Notes: a model not told the origin generated them from the sequence alone. A stretch of DNA of 64,000 nucleotides from Bacteroidales bacterium (GCA_017399865.1 JAFQAT010000047.1:1-64000), one strand, 5' to 3'. Shown: positions 20,621-29,627, counted from the first letter of the stretch. Made by a program: numbers and translations.

Positions 20621-23584
20621 TTAATTCTGTTCCGACATTATGGATTCCATCCTCTTCAGACGCATTTCCACGTCACTGATCACGTCATCGTCGGCGCCAC
20701 CCGGTTCATAACCGTCGCGTACGCTCTCGAAAGTCGCTTTCGCCTGCTCGAACTCCTCACGCTCAGCGAATGAGTCTCCGAGCACTATGAAGCTCTTGGC
20801 AAGCCAGTAGACCTGGTCGGAACCCGCATCGGCAAATGCATAAACCTTGGTCTCCACATCCTCGAATGCACCACGGTCGTAGCAGTCCTGGATGAGCATG
20901 TATGCCGCCTCGGCGCCATATGGGTCGGACACATCCTTCGCAAGGCGCGCAAGGATCGCAAACGCTTCTTCTCTTCGGCTTGTGGCAAGGAAGGACTTCG
21001 CCTTGATATAATCAGCCTCCATCTTCAGCCTGCCGTCGGAGCGGCTGTCATAGAGCAGATGATCGGCGTTCTCGATAGCCTTCGCCCACTCATGTCCGCG
21101 ATAGGCAGACCTCATCATGCCTGTCATGGCTACAAACTTGTTGTTCTCCAGAAGAGCTGACGAGAAGAGGGACGAATAACCGCCGTAAGCATCATCCCAT
21201 TTCTCAAGCCTGTAGGAGATGTCCGAGAAGTTCAGCATGGAGATTTCGACGAAAGAACCCTCACCGCCGTCGATCACCTTCCTGTATGAGTCGCACGCCT
21301 GTTCGAGCTTACCAAGCTTCTTGTACGACTCCGCCATGTAGAAGTCCGCCTTGTAGACATATCTTCCGTCAGGGTACTTCTCCTTGTACGACTGGAGCGA
21401 AACAAGGGCCCGGTCATGATTCTCGGCAAGGAAGATCCTTTCGGCCGATCCGAATATCATGTCCTCCTTCTCATCCGCGGTCTTTGTGGCACCCTTTCCG
21501 ATGGTCTCTATATATGCGATATATTCTTCAGGCTCATCCTTTGTCTGATATATCGACTCGATAGCCGCGAGAGCATCCTCGGCATAACCGGACATAGGCA
21601 TCTTCTCCACCACAGTCTTATAATACTTCAGAGCGTCATTGAACTGCGACTGGTTTCTGGAGATCGATCCCATCTCGATATAGGCCTGAGCCACGAAAGT
21701 GGTGTCCTTTACCGTCTGGGCCAGCCTGTTGAAGCACATGAAGGCTTTCTCGTCATCCTCACGCACGGCATAGGTGCGTCCGAGTTCGAACAGCGCTTCA
21801 GGATAGAACTTCGCGGAAGGAGACGCCTTCAGTACGCCAGAAAGCAGCTCTATCTTCCTGTCCGGATTCTGTGCCAGCCCATGAGAAAGAGCGGCCTGGT
21901 AATACGGATAGATGTCATTCACGTTGTAATAGTTCTTCAGGACATTGTCATAAGCCGCCGCAGCAGAAGCATAGTCGGCACGTATGAAATGACAGTCCGC
22001 ACGCCTTTCCATGGCGTCCTTCCTGTATTTGACAGACTCTTCTCCAAGATACTCAGTGAACCATTTTGCCGCTGTTGCATAGTTGTTCTCCTTGAAGTAA
22101 CAGTATGCGATATTGTAAGATATCTGGTATGACTCGGCACGTCCGTACAGAGCCGATGTGTTATACAGGTCGGTAAAGATCTCGCGGGCTTCCCTGTACT
22201 GGTCGTTACGGTAATACGACTCGGCTAGCCAGAATCTGGTCAGCTGGTTGAGCCTGCTGCCCTTCTCCGAGTAATATGAAGCCACCTTCAGACACGGAAT
22301 GGCCTTTCTGTAGGAGCCGCTGGAGATAAGCTGGTTTGCCCTCAGGTAGTTTGCCTTGAGGTAGTTGATCCTCATGTCTTCATCCAGATCATCGATCTTG
22401 TCGTATGCGTTTATCGCACTCTCATAATCCCTGTCATGGAGGGCCGCTACCGCAATATAGCTGTTGATCCTGTCGTTCCTGCGGAGGCTTGGATATCGCT
22501 CGAGGTAGTCCTGGAATACCGAGGTGTCGCTGTTGAGGTCGAAGGCGAGCTTCGCCCAGTTGAAGAAGGCGTCTTCAGATATGTTCGCATCATACGACAA
22601 TGACGATGCGTTTCTGAAAGCGGCCATTGCAGCGACCTTGTTCTTTGTCTGGATATATGAATAACCCATATGATAATCCGCCACCTGACCGATGGAATCA
22701 CGTCTCTCGCCCATCATGGAATAGGACTCTATCGCACCCTTGTAATCCTCGACCGCATAGAGCACTGATCCCTGGAAGAACCAGTCGGCACGCGTCTTCT
22801 GCTGTCCTCCCTGAGTATTGAGATCAAGATATCTGCGCGCATTGTCCGCATCTCCCGACACCAGCCATGACTCGGAAATGATTCTGGCAAGATGAGGCTT
22901 GCGCTCGTCAGACACAGCCTCATACATGCTGTCGGCATTGTCCGTCACATACTTGTGGTTGCCGAGCATGAAATGGCTTTCCATGATGTAATAGCATGAA
23001 GGCTGGGCGAAACGTCCGTCCTTCCGTGACATCTCAAACCACCTTATCGCCTCCGGAAAGTCCTTCTGTACATAGTTGATATAGCCCAAGGCATATCTGG
23101 AAGGTGCCGCATAATCAGGCGAAGAACTCTTCTCCACCTTTGCGAAGTTCGACTTTGCGGATTCAAGGTCCCTGTTTTCAAGGTCACAGTATGCCTTGAT
23201 GAACAGATATTCCAGACGCTGGCTCTTATAAAGATCCTTATGTCTGATGTTTCCGAGGACTTCTCCGGCAGCATCGTACTCATGGTTCTCGAAAAGGTTC
23301 AGCGCATGATGCCATCTTATCTGAGGCACATGGACCGAATGCGGGTTACGGCTTATGAACGATTCCATGACCTCCACATAACCGGGAACGGAAGAACGGA
23401 CCTGGCTGAGTACGGAAAAGCCCTCCGGGTCTGAAGATTCAGAACCGTCCGCCAGATCATCAAAGGCCGTACGGGCACGGCTGAACATAGAATTGTCATA
23501 TAATTTTACGGCATCACGCATCTTCTGGGGTCCGTCAAAGGACATAAGAAGCAGAGCCGACAACATCAAAGAAAGAATTCTCAT
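20621..23584 (-). CDS. Large periplasmic tetratricopeptide-repeat protein
   Basis: 987 residues with a short hydrophobic signal (MRILSLMLSALLLMS). TPR-type helix pairs run through nearly the whole length (ALFELGRTYAVREDDEKAFM, KYYKTVVEKMPMSGYAEDAL and many more). No catalytic domain is visible. Such repeats scaffold protein complexes. Immediate cotranscription with an outer-membrane barrel suggests a periplasm-outer membrane assembly. Split TPR-barrel pairs export polysaccharides in other bacteria, but no polymer synthase is near, so that is only an analogy. Confidence 0.8.
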   Translation of the reverse strand: MRILSLMLSALLLMSFDGPQKMRDAVKLYDNSMFSRARTAFDDLADGSESSDPEGFSVLSQVRSSVPGYVEVMESFISRNPHSVHVPQIRWHHALNLFENHEYDAAGEVLGNIRHKDLYKSQRLEYLFIKAYCDLENRDLESAKSNFAKVEKSSSPDYAAPSRYALGYINYVQKDFPEAIRWFEMSRKDGRFAQPSCYYIMESHFMLGNHKYVTDNADSMYEAVSDERKPHLARIISESWLVSGDADNARRYLDLNTQGGQQKTRADWFFQGSVLYAVEDYKGAIESYSMMGERRDSIGQVADYHMGYSYIQTKNKVAAMAAFRNASSLSYDANISEDAFFNWAKLAFDLNSDTSVFQDYLERYPSLRRNDRINSYIAVAALHDRDYESAINAYDKIDDLDEDMRINYLKANYLRANQLISSGSYRKAIPCLKVASYYSEKGSRLNQLTRFWLAESYYRNDQYREAREIFTDLYNTSALYGRAESYQISYNIAYCYFKENNYATAAKWFTEYLGEESVKYRKDAMERRADCHFIRADYASAAAAYDNVLKNYYNVNDIYPYYQAALSHGLAQNPDRKIELLSGVLKASPSAKFYPEALFELGRTYAVREDDEKAFMCFNRLAQTVKDTTFVAQAYIEMGSISRNQSQFNDALKYYKTVVEKMPMSGYAEDALAAIESIYQTKDEPEEYIAYIETIGKGATKTADEKEDMIFGSAERIFLAENHDRALVSLQSYKEKYPDGRYVYKADFYMAESYKKLGKLEQACDSYRKVIDGGEGSFVEISMLNFSDISYRLEKWDDAYGGYSSLFSSALLENNKFVAMTGMMRSAYRGHEWAKAIENADHLLYDSRSDGRLKMEADYIKAKSFLATSRREEAFAILARLAKDVSDPYGAEAAYMLIQDCYDRGAFEDVETKVYAFADAGSDQVYWLAKSFIVLGDSFAEREEFEQAKATFESVRDGYEPGGADDDVISDVEMRLKRMESIMSEQN

Positions 23585-23611
23585 CCCTAAATACGTTTCT
23601 CTTTATAATAA

Positions 23612-23643
23612 TTTACAAATTTAACCATTTTCCACTATATTTG
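23612..23643 (+). promoter_or_regulatory. ftsE promoter
   Basis: TATATTTG (23636-23643) matches the -7 consensus. TTTA at 23612-23615 is a near match to -33 with a spacing of 20. Transcription should begin near 23647, about 22 nt before the ATG at 23669. On the opposite strand TAAATTTG (23623-23616) could serve the TPR gene, so divergent promoters overlap here. Confidence 0.6.
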
Positions 23644-23668
23644 TGTGTTTATAATTCATTTTTTGGAC

Positions 23669-24382
23669 ATGGAAGAGAAGACTCCGATCATTTCATTCAG
23701 TAATGCCGACATAATGAACGGCGAAGCGACCGTCATCTACGACTTCAGCATGGATGTGTTTCCCGGCGATTTCGTCTATATCGTAGGAAAGGTAGGAACC
23801 GGAAAGACCTCGATCATCAGGACCATAATAGCGGAAAACCCTCTGTTCAAGGGGCAGGGCAAGGCATGCGGATTCGAACTCAAGGGCATAAGGGACAAGG
23901 ACATACCGTACCTCAGAAGGAAGATGGGAGTCGTTTTCCAGGATTTCCAGCTCCTGATGGACAGAAGCGTGGAGGAGAATCTTCTTTTCGTGCTCAGAGC
24001 GACGGGATGGAGCGACGAGGAGAAGATGAGCAAAAGGATAACATCTGTCCTTCAGGCCGTAGGAATGGAACTCAAGGCCCACAAGATGCCGCATCAGCTC
24101 TCCGGAGGAGAACAGCAGCGAATAGCGATAGCGCGTTCTCTCCTGAACGAGCCTCAGGTGATCATAGCGGACGAGCCGACAGGAAACCTCGACAACGAGA
24201 CCGCAGACGGAATCATGAAGCTTCTCACCGGCATCAACAAGGAGAAGGGCACTGCAGTCGTGATGGTCACCCACAACAGGCAGATCTTCGAGAAATATCC
24301 CGGCAGGGTGATGGTCTGCAAGGACGAGACATGCTGCGAACAGGATTCCGACGAAGTGATTGACCTGGAACTGACCATCTGA
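23669..24382 (+). CDS. ftsE: FtsE, ABC ATPase of the cell-division FtsEX complex
   Basis: A 237-residue cytoplasmic ABC ATPase with Walker A GKVGTGKTS (near residue 38), signature LSGGEQQR (near 140) and Walker B VIIADEPTGNLD (near 163). FtsE with the permease FtsX controls peptidoglycan hydrolases at the septum. I start at the ATG 23669 (MEEKTPIISF); the upstream in-frame GTG lies within the promoter region. ftsX is not next to it, and nth follows directly, sharing one base (TGATG). Another LolD/MacB-like ABC ATPase is the alternative. Confidence 0.85.
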   Translation: MEEKTPIISFSNADIMNGEATVIYDFSMDVFPGDFVYIVGKVGTGKTSIIRTIIAENPLFKGQGKACGFELKGIRDKDIPYLRRKMGVVFQDFQLLMDRSVEENLLFVLRATGWSDEEKMSKRITSVLQAVGMELKAHKMPHQLSGGEQQRIAIARSLLNEPQVIIADEPTGNLDNETADGIMKLLTGINKEKGTAVVMVTHNRQIFEKYPGRVMVCKDETCCEQDSDEVIDLELTI

Positions 24383-25026
24383 TGGAAACCGGAGAACTTT
24401 ACAGCAAGGTGACGCAATGGTTTTCGGCTAATATGGAAAATGCCGAAACGGAACTCCATTACGACACCCCCTTCCACCTTCTTATCGCAGTAATACTGTC
24501 CGCACAATGCACTGACAAGAGGGTGAACATGCACACCCCGCAGATATTCGCGCGCTTTCCCGAGCCTTCAGACCTGGCATCTGCATCGTTTGAAGAAGTC
24601 TTTGAGCTGATCAAGTCCATCTCATTTCCGAACAACAAGGCCAAGCACTTGATCGGCATGGCCACAAGACTCATTTCCGACTTCGGAGGCGAAGTACCGT
24701 CGGAGCCAGGACTTCTCGAAACCCTTCCGGGAGTAGGCCGTAAGACCGCCAACGTGATAGCATCGGTAATATACGACAAGCCCGTGATAGCGGTTGACAC
24801 ACATGTCTTCCGTGTATCCAGGCGCATAGGCCTTTCAGACGGAACGACCGTCGAGGCCGTCGAGAAGGACCTTACTGAAGGATTCGCCCCGGAACTCAGG
24901 CCGAAAGCCCACCACTGGCTCATACTCCACGGACGTTATGTCTGCACTGCACGCAAGCCGAAGTGTGCCGGATGCGGTCTGCAGGACATCTGCAGGGAAT
25001 ATCTTGCAAACAATGTCATGCTATGA
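24382..25026 (+). CDS. nth: Endonuclease III
   Basis: A 214-residue base-excision repair glycosylase/AP lyase for oxidised pyrimidines. The helix-hairpin-helix LPGVGRKTANVIA holds the catalytic lysine (near residue 120), VDTHVFRVSRR holds the catalytic aspartate, and the C-terminal iron-sulfur cluster is formed by CTARKPKCAGCGLQDIC. The gene overlaps ftsE by one base and rluA by four (ATGA), so the three are translationally coupled. Confidence 0.96.
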   Translation: METGELYSKVTQWFSANMENAETELHYDTPFHLLIAVILSAQCTDKRVNMHTPQIFARFPEPSDLASASFEEVFELIKSISFPNNKAKHLIGMATRLISDFGGEVPSEPGLLETLPGVGRKTANVIASVIYDKPVIAVDTHVFRVSRRIGLSDGTTVEAVEKDLTEGFAPELRPKAHHWLILHGRYVCTARKPKCAGCGLQDICREYLANNVML

Positions 25027-26669
25027 CCGGCTCCCCTTTCACCAATCCTTTCAGATATGTTCCGCATCCACTTGTAAGGAAGGCGGCACGCGAACTTGTG
25101 GAAAAGCTTGACAGGATGATTGCTGAAGGAGCGGTTTCTGCAGAGGTAGCCAAAGGATTCACAGACGGCAAGATGCTGGGAGTCCTGGTCTGCCAGGAGG
25201 GCTATCTCGCTGCATTTTCCGGCAGTGTGGGAGGCCAAAGCACGGTGGACGGCTTTGTCCCGCCGATATTCGACCTTACCAGGCACGACGGATACTACAG
25301 AAAGCATGAGGCGGAGATATCCTGCATAAACGAGCAGATCCGAGATATGACTGCGTCCGAGCTGGAACCGGCCAGAGAGCAGCTGGCAGGCGCCCGCAAG
25401 AAGATGGAAGAAGAAATCGCAGTCCTGCGCGCCATGAAGCACGATACCGTAGCAGGGAGTCAGTTCAGGAATGCAGAGATCAAGAGGGCAAAGGACAGAT
25501 GGAAGACAGAGATATTGCGTCTGGAAGCCGGATTGAATGAGGTTCAGACGAGAATAAATACACTGAAGAAAGACCGCTCCCGTAAATCAGACGAGCTTCA
25601 AAGATGGATTTTCGGGCAGTACATGGTCTGCAACGCAGAAGGAGTCGAGGCATCCATACTGGAAATATTCAATGAGAAAGGGCTGATGCCTCCGGGCGGG
25701 ACCGGAGACTGTGCAGCCCCGAAGCTGTTGAACCATGCATATAGGAATGGGATGACACCTATGGCCATGGGAGAATTCTGGTACGGCAGGTCGCCGTCGA
25801 CAGCTGTCCGCACCCACGGGCATTTCTATCCTTCATGCACATCGAAATGCGGCCCGCTGCTGAACTATATGCTCAGAGGGACTGCTGTCATAGGGTGGGG
25901 ACACATGGAAAGGACATGCCCCCCACGGCTAGGGGGTGCCTGCCGCACGGCAGGCGGGGGTCCTTGGAATGTGCCCCACCCTATGACAGCAGGTAACACA
26001 CCAGATCCGCATATTGCGAAGGTGGTATACGAAGATGCAGATATCGTAGTGGTCTGCAAGCCGTCAGGCATGCCATCCGTGCCGGGGCTTGACGGAAGAG
26101 AGTCTCTGCAGGAATTGCTGCAGAAAGAGCTGCAGACTCCGGTGATTGCCGTCCACAGGCTGGACATGGACACATCAGGACTTATAGTATTTGCAAAGAA
26201 TCATCAGGCCGAATCATGTCTTAAGAAGCAGTTCGAGGAGCATACCGTAAAGAAGACATACTTGGCAAGGCTGTCCCCTGCCGGACCCCACGTGGCCGTA
26301 AGGCCGCTGCATGCCGGCGACAAATGCAAGATTGAACTGCCTCTGAGTCCGGACTATGACGAAAGACCACGGCAGAAGGTCGACATCACTCAAGGCAAGG
26401 CAGCACTGACCGAATATGAGGTAATGACAGTCAACGAAGACGGTACGACAGACATACTCTTCCATCCCCATACAGGACGCACCCACCAGCTCCGCGTCCA
26501 CTCGGCCCATATCCTGGGCCTCGGTCGCCCTATACTTGGCGACCTCCTGTACGGCGGATGCGGAAGCATATGGGCAGAAGACCGGGAATATGCCAGGCTT
26601 CATCTGCATGCCTGCAGCATCACTTTCCGACATCCGTCCACTGGTGAATCCCTCACGCTGACATGGTAA
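25023..26669 (+). CDS. RluA-family pseudouridine synthase with N-terminal domain and palindromic insert
   Basis: 548 residues. The C-terminal half (about 330-548) is an RluA-type pseudouridine synthase with the catalytic aspartate in HRLDMDTSGLIVFAK and closing motif HTGRTHQLRVHSAH. It modifies uridines in rRNA or tRNA; the target is not evident. The N-terminal 285 residues form the extra domain seen in Bacteroidetes homologues, with a coiled coil (about 110-190). Between the two lies an in-frame 111-bp palindromic element adding about 37 residues rich in Gly, Pro, Arg and Cys. The ATG at 25023 overlaps the nth stop. Confidence 0.88.
   Translation: MTGSPFTNPFRYVPHPLVRKAARELVEKLDRMIAEGAVSAEVAKGFTDGKMLGVLVCQEGYLAAFSGSVGGQSTVDGFVPPIFDLTRHDGYYRKHEAEISCINEQIRDMTASELEPAREQLAGARKKMEEEIAVLRAMKHDTVAGSQFRNAEIKRAKDRWKTEILRLEAGLNEVQTRINTLKKDRSRKSDELQRWIFGQYMVCNAEGVEASILEIFNEKGLMPPGGTGDCAAPKLLNHAYRNGMTPMAMGEFWYGRSPSTAVRTHGHFYPSCTSKCGPLLNYMLRGTAVIGWGHMERTCPPRLGGACRTAGGGPWNVPHPMTAGNTPDPHIAKVVYEDADIVVVCKPSGMPSVPGLDGRESLQELLQKELQTPVIAVHRLDMDTSGLIVFAKNHQAESCLKKQFEEHTVKKTYLARLSPAGPHVAVRPLHAGDKCKIELPLSPDYDERPRQKVDITQGKAALTEYEVMTVNEDGTTDILFHPHTGRTHQLRVHSAHILGLGRPILGDLLYGGCGSIWAEDREYARLHLHACSITFRHPSTGESLTLTW
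25882..25992. repeat. 111-bp palindromic element inserted in frame in the rluA-like gene
   Basis: The ends are a perfect 19-bp inverted repeat (25882-25900 CTGCTGTCATAGGGTGGGG with 25974-25992), extended by 5 bp after one bulged base (25902-25906 with 25969-25973). Inside are AAGGAC/GTCCTT and C5/G5 pairings and a central perfect 7-bp hairpin (GCCTGCC GCAC GGCAGGC, 25938-25955). The length is exactly 37 codons and the reading frame has no stop. The position is the linker between the two domains. It looks like a protein-coding palindromic mobile repeat. Confidence 0.8.
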
Positions 26670-26672
26670 AGA

Positions 26673-26702
26673 GAACGGCCCGCAGTATCCTGCGAGCCGT
26701 TC
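26673..26702. terminator. Bidirectional terminator between rluA-like gene and rpmE2
   Basis: A 13-bp inverted repeat with one mismatch and a 4-nt loop (GAACGGCCCGCAG, TATC, CTGCGAGCCGTTC). It begins 3 nt after one convergent gene and ends 23 nt before the stop of the other. Confidence 0.75.
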
Positions 26703-26725
26703 CTTTACCATATGTCTTGGAAGAA

Positions 26726-26974
26726 TTACTTCTTCTTTGCGTATCTCTGATAGAATTTGTCAACGCGACCTGCTGTATCGACAAGCTTCATCTTACCAGT
26801 GTAGAATGGATGAGATGTGTTAGAAATCTCAAGCTTCACTACAGGGTACTCAACGCCCTCGATCTCGATTGTCTCCTTTGTGTTCGCGCATGAGCGTGTG
26901 ATGAACACAACATCGTTTGACATATCCTTGAAAGCTACAAGACGGTAGGTTTCGGGATGTATACCTTTCTTCAT
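26726..26974 (-). CDS. rpmE2: Ribosomal protein L31 type B
   Basis: An 82-residue large-subunit ribosomal protein. It begins MKKGIHPETYRLVAFKDMS and ends with the type B tail (SHPFYTGKMKLVDTAGRV). The zinc-binding cysteine motif of the other L31 class is missing; only one Cys is present. This is the C-minus form, often used under zinc limitation, though many Bacteroidetes have only this form. It has its own consensus promoter and terminator. Confidence 0.96.
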   Translation of the reverse strand: MKKGIHPETYRLVAFKDMSNDVVFITRSCANTKETIEIEGVEYPVVKLEISNTSHPFYTGKMKLVDTAGRVDKFYQRYAKKK

Positions 26975-27010
26975 AACGTTATAAATGATTAGTTAACTAT
27001 TTTTGCGGCG

Positions 27011-27041
27011 CAAATGTACGACATTATTTTTACAAATCAAA
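27011..27041 (-). promoter_or_regulatory. rpmE2 promoter
   Basis: On the minus strand TTTG (27041-27038), 19 nt, then TACATTTG (27018-27011): a full consensus match. The predicted start near 27006 gives a leader of about 32 nt. Confidence 0.85.
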
Positions 27042-27054
27042 TTTTTTCTGAAAA

Positions 27055-27081
27055 AGATCCTTCGCTTAGCTCAGGATGACA
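27055..27081 (-). repeat. Dispersed 27-bp intergenic repeat, copy A
   Basis: The minus strand begins TGTCATCCTGAGC and ends AAGGATCT. It lies just upstream of the rpmE2 promoter and 5 nt after the end of the DUF1343 gene. Related copies are at 33232, 55928, 61818 and 61852, all intergenic. Confidence 0.75.
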
Positions 27082-27086
27082 TGGAA

Positions 27087-28154
27087 TCATTTGATTCTGT
27101 AAGGCAGGTCATCGTAAAGCGTGAACTTCTTTGCCTTGCGGATCCATTTCTGCTCTTCCACCTTCACATGTTCCTTCATTTCCTCAAAGGATACCTCGCC
27201 GTTTATATAATCAAGAAGCACCTGGTCTGAAAGCTTCGCCTCAAAGCCATCATCCAAAGCGAACTCGGAATACCTTTCAGTGAAGTACCGCATCAGCTGA
27301 AGGGTGTGGATCAGCGAATGGTATTCGGATCCCGGCTCCAGCATGATCTGATAGCCGAAACATTTCTTGCCTTCGTATCTTCCGCAGGAAGGAGTGAACG
27401 AGCAGGGACGAAGCATCACACCGTCAGAAACCGGCACATGTTCGAACGAAGAGGTCTTGACGAACGGAGCCCCGATGTACTCATAGGGACGGGCCGTACC
27501 GATTGCCGGAGAAATGTTCGTGTTGTTCCAGAGACCTCCTCCGCTGTACAGGTCGCATGTAAAGAGTCCAGGGATATCCGAAGCAGGAGCGATGGTCCAT
27601 GGCATCAGCTGCTTGTTCGAATCGGTTGCAAGAGCAGATATCACATGGAGGGCGAACTTCGCGCCTATCTCATGGTAATACAGATTCGCCAGTTCGCCAA
27701 GGGTAAGTCCATGACGATGAGCGATTTTCGGCACATATGCCTCCTGTACGGCAGAAGGCATGGTACCTTCCACCACCCTGCCGGCCGGATTGATATGGTC
27801 GACTATATAGAGAGACGGGGCCTCCTCCTTCATCGACTTGAGTACGTCCATAAGGCGGAACACATCCTTCGTATAATTGAAGTATCTTGCTCCCACATCC
27901 TGTATCTCTACCACCACCGCATTGAGGCCCGAAAGCTCATCCTTAGAGAATTCGATATGATTGGTAAGAGGTGTGAGCTCGGTGTCCCTCGGCGAGAAGA
28001 TGGTCTGAAGGTTCCCTCTCTCCCTGAATATCTCATACATATAGCGGCCCTTTTCCGTATCCCAGCAGTTCTGGGTGCAGAAACAGCCGACCCTGCCTTC
28101 CAGCAGGGCCTTGTCAAGCTGATCTTCAAGGGATGTCGTTCTGAATGAAAACAT
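27087..28154 (-). CDS. DUF1343 (NamZ-like) protein lacking the usual EHG motif
   Basis: 355 residues resembling DUF1343, the family of exo-beta-N-acetylmuramidase NamZ, which acts in peptidoglycan recycling. Matching segments are the early RVGCFCTQNCWD, then VVVEIQDVGARYFNYT (near residue 90), IVDHINPAGRVVEG (near 120) and a late conserved WNNTNISPAIGTARPYEYIGAP. Where typical members have an EHGxRG catalytic segment this protein has IFSPRDTELTPL. There is no signal peptide, so it is probably cytoplasmic. It shares one base (TAATG) with glmM. That pairing supports amino-sugar or cell-wall work, but activity is doubtful. Confidence 0.72.
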   Translation of the reverse strand: MFSFRTTSLEDQLDKALLEGRVGCFCTQNCWDTEKGRYMYEIFRERGNLQTIFSPRDTELTPLTNHIEFSKDELSGLNAVVVEIQDVGARYFNYTKDVFRLMDVLKSMKEEAPSLYIVDHINPAGRVVEGTMPSAVQEAYVPKIAHRHGLTLGELANLYYHEIGAKFALHVISALATDSNKQLMPWTIAPASDIPGLFTCDLYSGGGLWNNTNISPAIGTARPYEYIGAPFVKTSSFEHVPVSDGVMLRPCSFTPSCGRYEGKKCFGYQIMLEPGSEYHSLIHTLQLMRYFTERYSEFALDDGFEAKLSDQVLLDYINGEVSFEEMKEHVKVEEQKWIRKAKKFTLYDDLPYRIK

Positions 28155-29566
28155 TATCCTATGATGTCTTTAGCGATTCCGATTATCTGCTGGGCAAGGG
28201 CGTCAGCAGCCTCCTTTGTAGAAGCCTCGGCATATATACGGATGATAGGCTCGGTGTTCGAACGGCGGAGGTGAACCCATTCCTTGCGTGATTCGAACGA
28301 GATCTTTACGCCATCGATCGTGTTGATGTCCTCTGAAGCATAGACGGTCTTGATTTCTTCAAGGATCCTGTCGATAAGGGCGCTGTCAGAAAGCTCGATC
28401 TTGTTCTTTGCAATCACATACTGAGGATAGGTCGCGAGAAGCTCGGATACCTTCATCTTCTTGTATGCAAGGTTAGTAAGGAAGAGTGCTACTCCTACCA
28501 TAGCGTCACGTCCATAATGAAGGGCAGGATAGATCACGCCTCCGTTACCCTCGCCGCCGATCAGGGCACAGCACTCCTTCATCTTTGTAGTCACATTGAC
28601 CTCGCCTACCGCTGCTGCATGATATACTCCGCCATACTGTTCGGTAACATCACGAAGAGCTCTTGACGACGAAAGGTTTGAAGAAGTCGTCATCGCATAT
28701 GGAGCTTCCGCGCCGCGTGAAAGCAGGTAATCGGCAACGCTCACAAGGGTATATTCCTCACCGAAAGGCTTTCCGTCCTCGCAGATAAGCGCAAGGCGGT
28801 CCACGTCAGGGTCTACTGATATTCCGAGGTCTGCATTATTGGCAACAACAGCCTCCGAGAGTTCAACGAGGTTTGCCGGAAGAGGTTCCGGATTGTGTGC
28901 GAACTGGCCTGTAGGCTCGCAGTTCACACATACGCACTCGACGCCAAGACGCTCGAGAAGTCTTGGCATGATGATGCCTCCGACAGAGTTCACAGCATCA
29001 AGGGCAACCTTGAAATGTGCATTGCGCACAGCCTCAACATCTACTGCAGGAAGAGCGAGGACCGCATCGAGATGCTCGTCAGTAAAGTCTCTTTCCTCCA
29101 TATCTCCAAGGGAGTCCACATCAGCGAAAGTGAAATTCTCCTGTTCTGCGCACTCAAGGATTGCGGCACCTTCCTCAGCATTGAGGAACTCACCCTTCTC
29201 GTTGAGAAGCTTCAGGGCATTCCACTGCTTCGGGTTATGGGATGCTGTAAGGATGATTCCTCCGTCAGCCTCCTCGAAGACAACGGCCATCTCTGTCGTA
29301 GGGGTCGAAGCGAAGCCGGCCTTCACCACATCAACGCCACAAGCCACGAGGGTTCCGCATACAAGCTGCTCGACCATGTCACCGGAAAGACGTGCATCCT
29401 TTCCGACAACGACCTTATACCTCTCGCCCTCAGCCTTCGGACGGCGTTCCTTCATCTTCTCACAATATGCATATGTAAATTTCACGATATCAAGCGGGGT
29501 AAGAGCCTCGCCCGGATTTCCGCCGATTGTTCCGCGGATACCTGAAATGGATTTGATAAGTGTCAT
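28154..29566 (-). CDS. glmM: Phosphoglucosamine mutase / phosphohexomutase
   Basis: A 470-residue alpha-D-phosphohexomutase with four domains: catalytic serine loop TASHNPKQWNALKL (near residue 105), metal loop DPDVDRLALI (near 255), sugar-binding GEGNGGVI (near 345) and the phosphate-binding RRSNTEPIIRIY (near 435). In Bacteroidetes this type is usually GlmM, making glucosamine-1-phosphate for UDP-GlcNAc. A phosphomannomutase or phosphoglucomutase role is the alternative. A -7/-33 pair lies at 29588-29619. Confidence 0.88.
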   Translation of the reverse strand: MTLIKSISGIRGTIGGNPGEALTPLDIVKFTYAYCEKMKERRPKAEGERYKVVVGKDARLSGDMVEQLVCGTLVACGVDVVKAGFASTPTTEMAVVFEEADGGIILTASHNPKQWNALKLLNEKGEFLNAEEGAAILECAEQENFTFADVDSLGDMEERDFTDEHLDAVLALPAVDVEAVRNAHFKVALDAVNSVGGIIMPRLLERLGVECVCVNCEPTGQFAHNPEPLPANLVELSEAVVANNADLGISVDPDVDRLALICEDGKPFGEEYTLVSVADYLLSRGAEAPYAMTTSSNLSSSRALRDVTEQYGGVYHAAAVGEVNVTTKMKECCALIGGEGNGGVIYPALHYGRDAMVGVALFLTNLAYKKMKVSELLATYPQYVIAKNKIELSDSALIDRILEEIKTVYASEDINTIDGVKISFESRKEWVHLRRSNTEPIIRIYAEASTKEAADALAQQIIGIAKDIIG

Positions 29567-29587
29567 AAGTCAATAGTTTAAATCATG

Positions 29588-29619
29588 CAAAATTAAAGTT
29601 TTATGTCTGCAATTACAAA
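29588..29619 (-). promoter_or_regulatory. glmM operon promoter
   Basis: The minus strand reads TTTG (29619-29616), 20 nt, then TAATTTTG (29595-29588). The predicted start near 29583 gives a leader of about 17 nt. Confidence 0.65.
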
Positions 29620-29627
29620 TTAAATAT

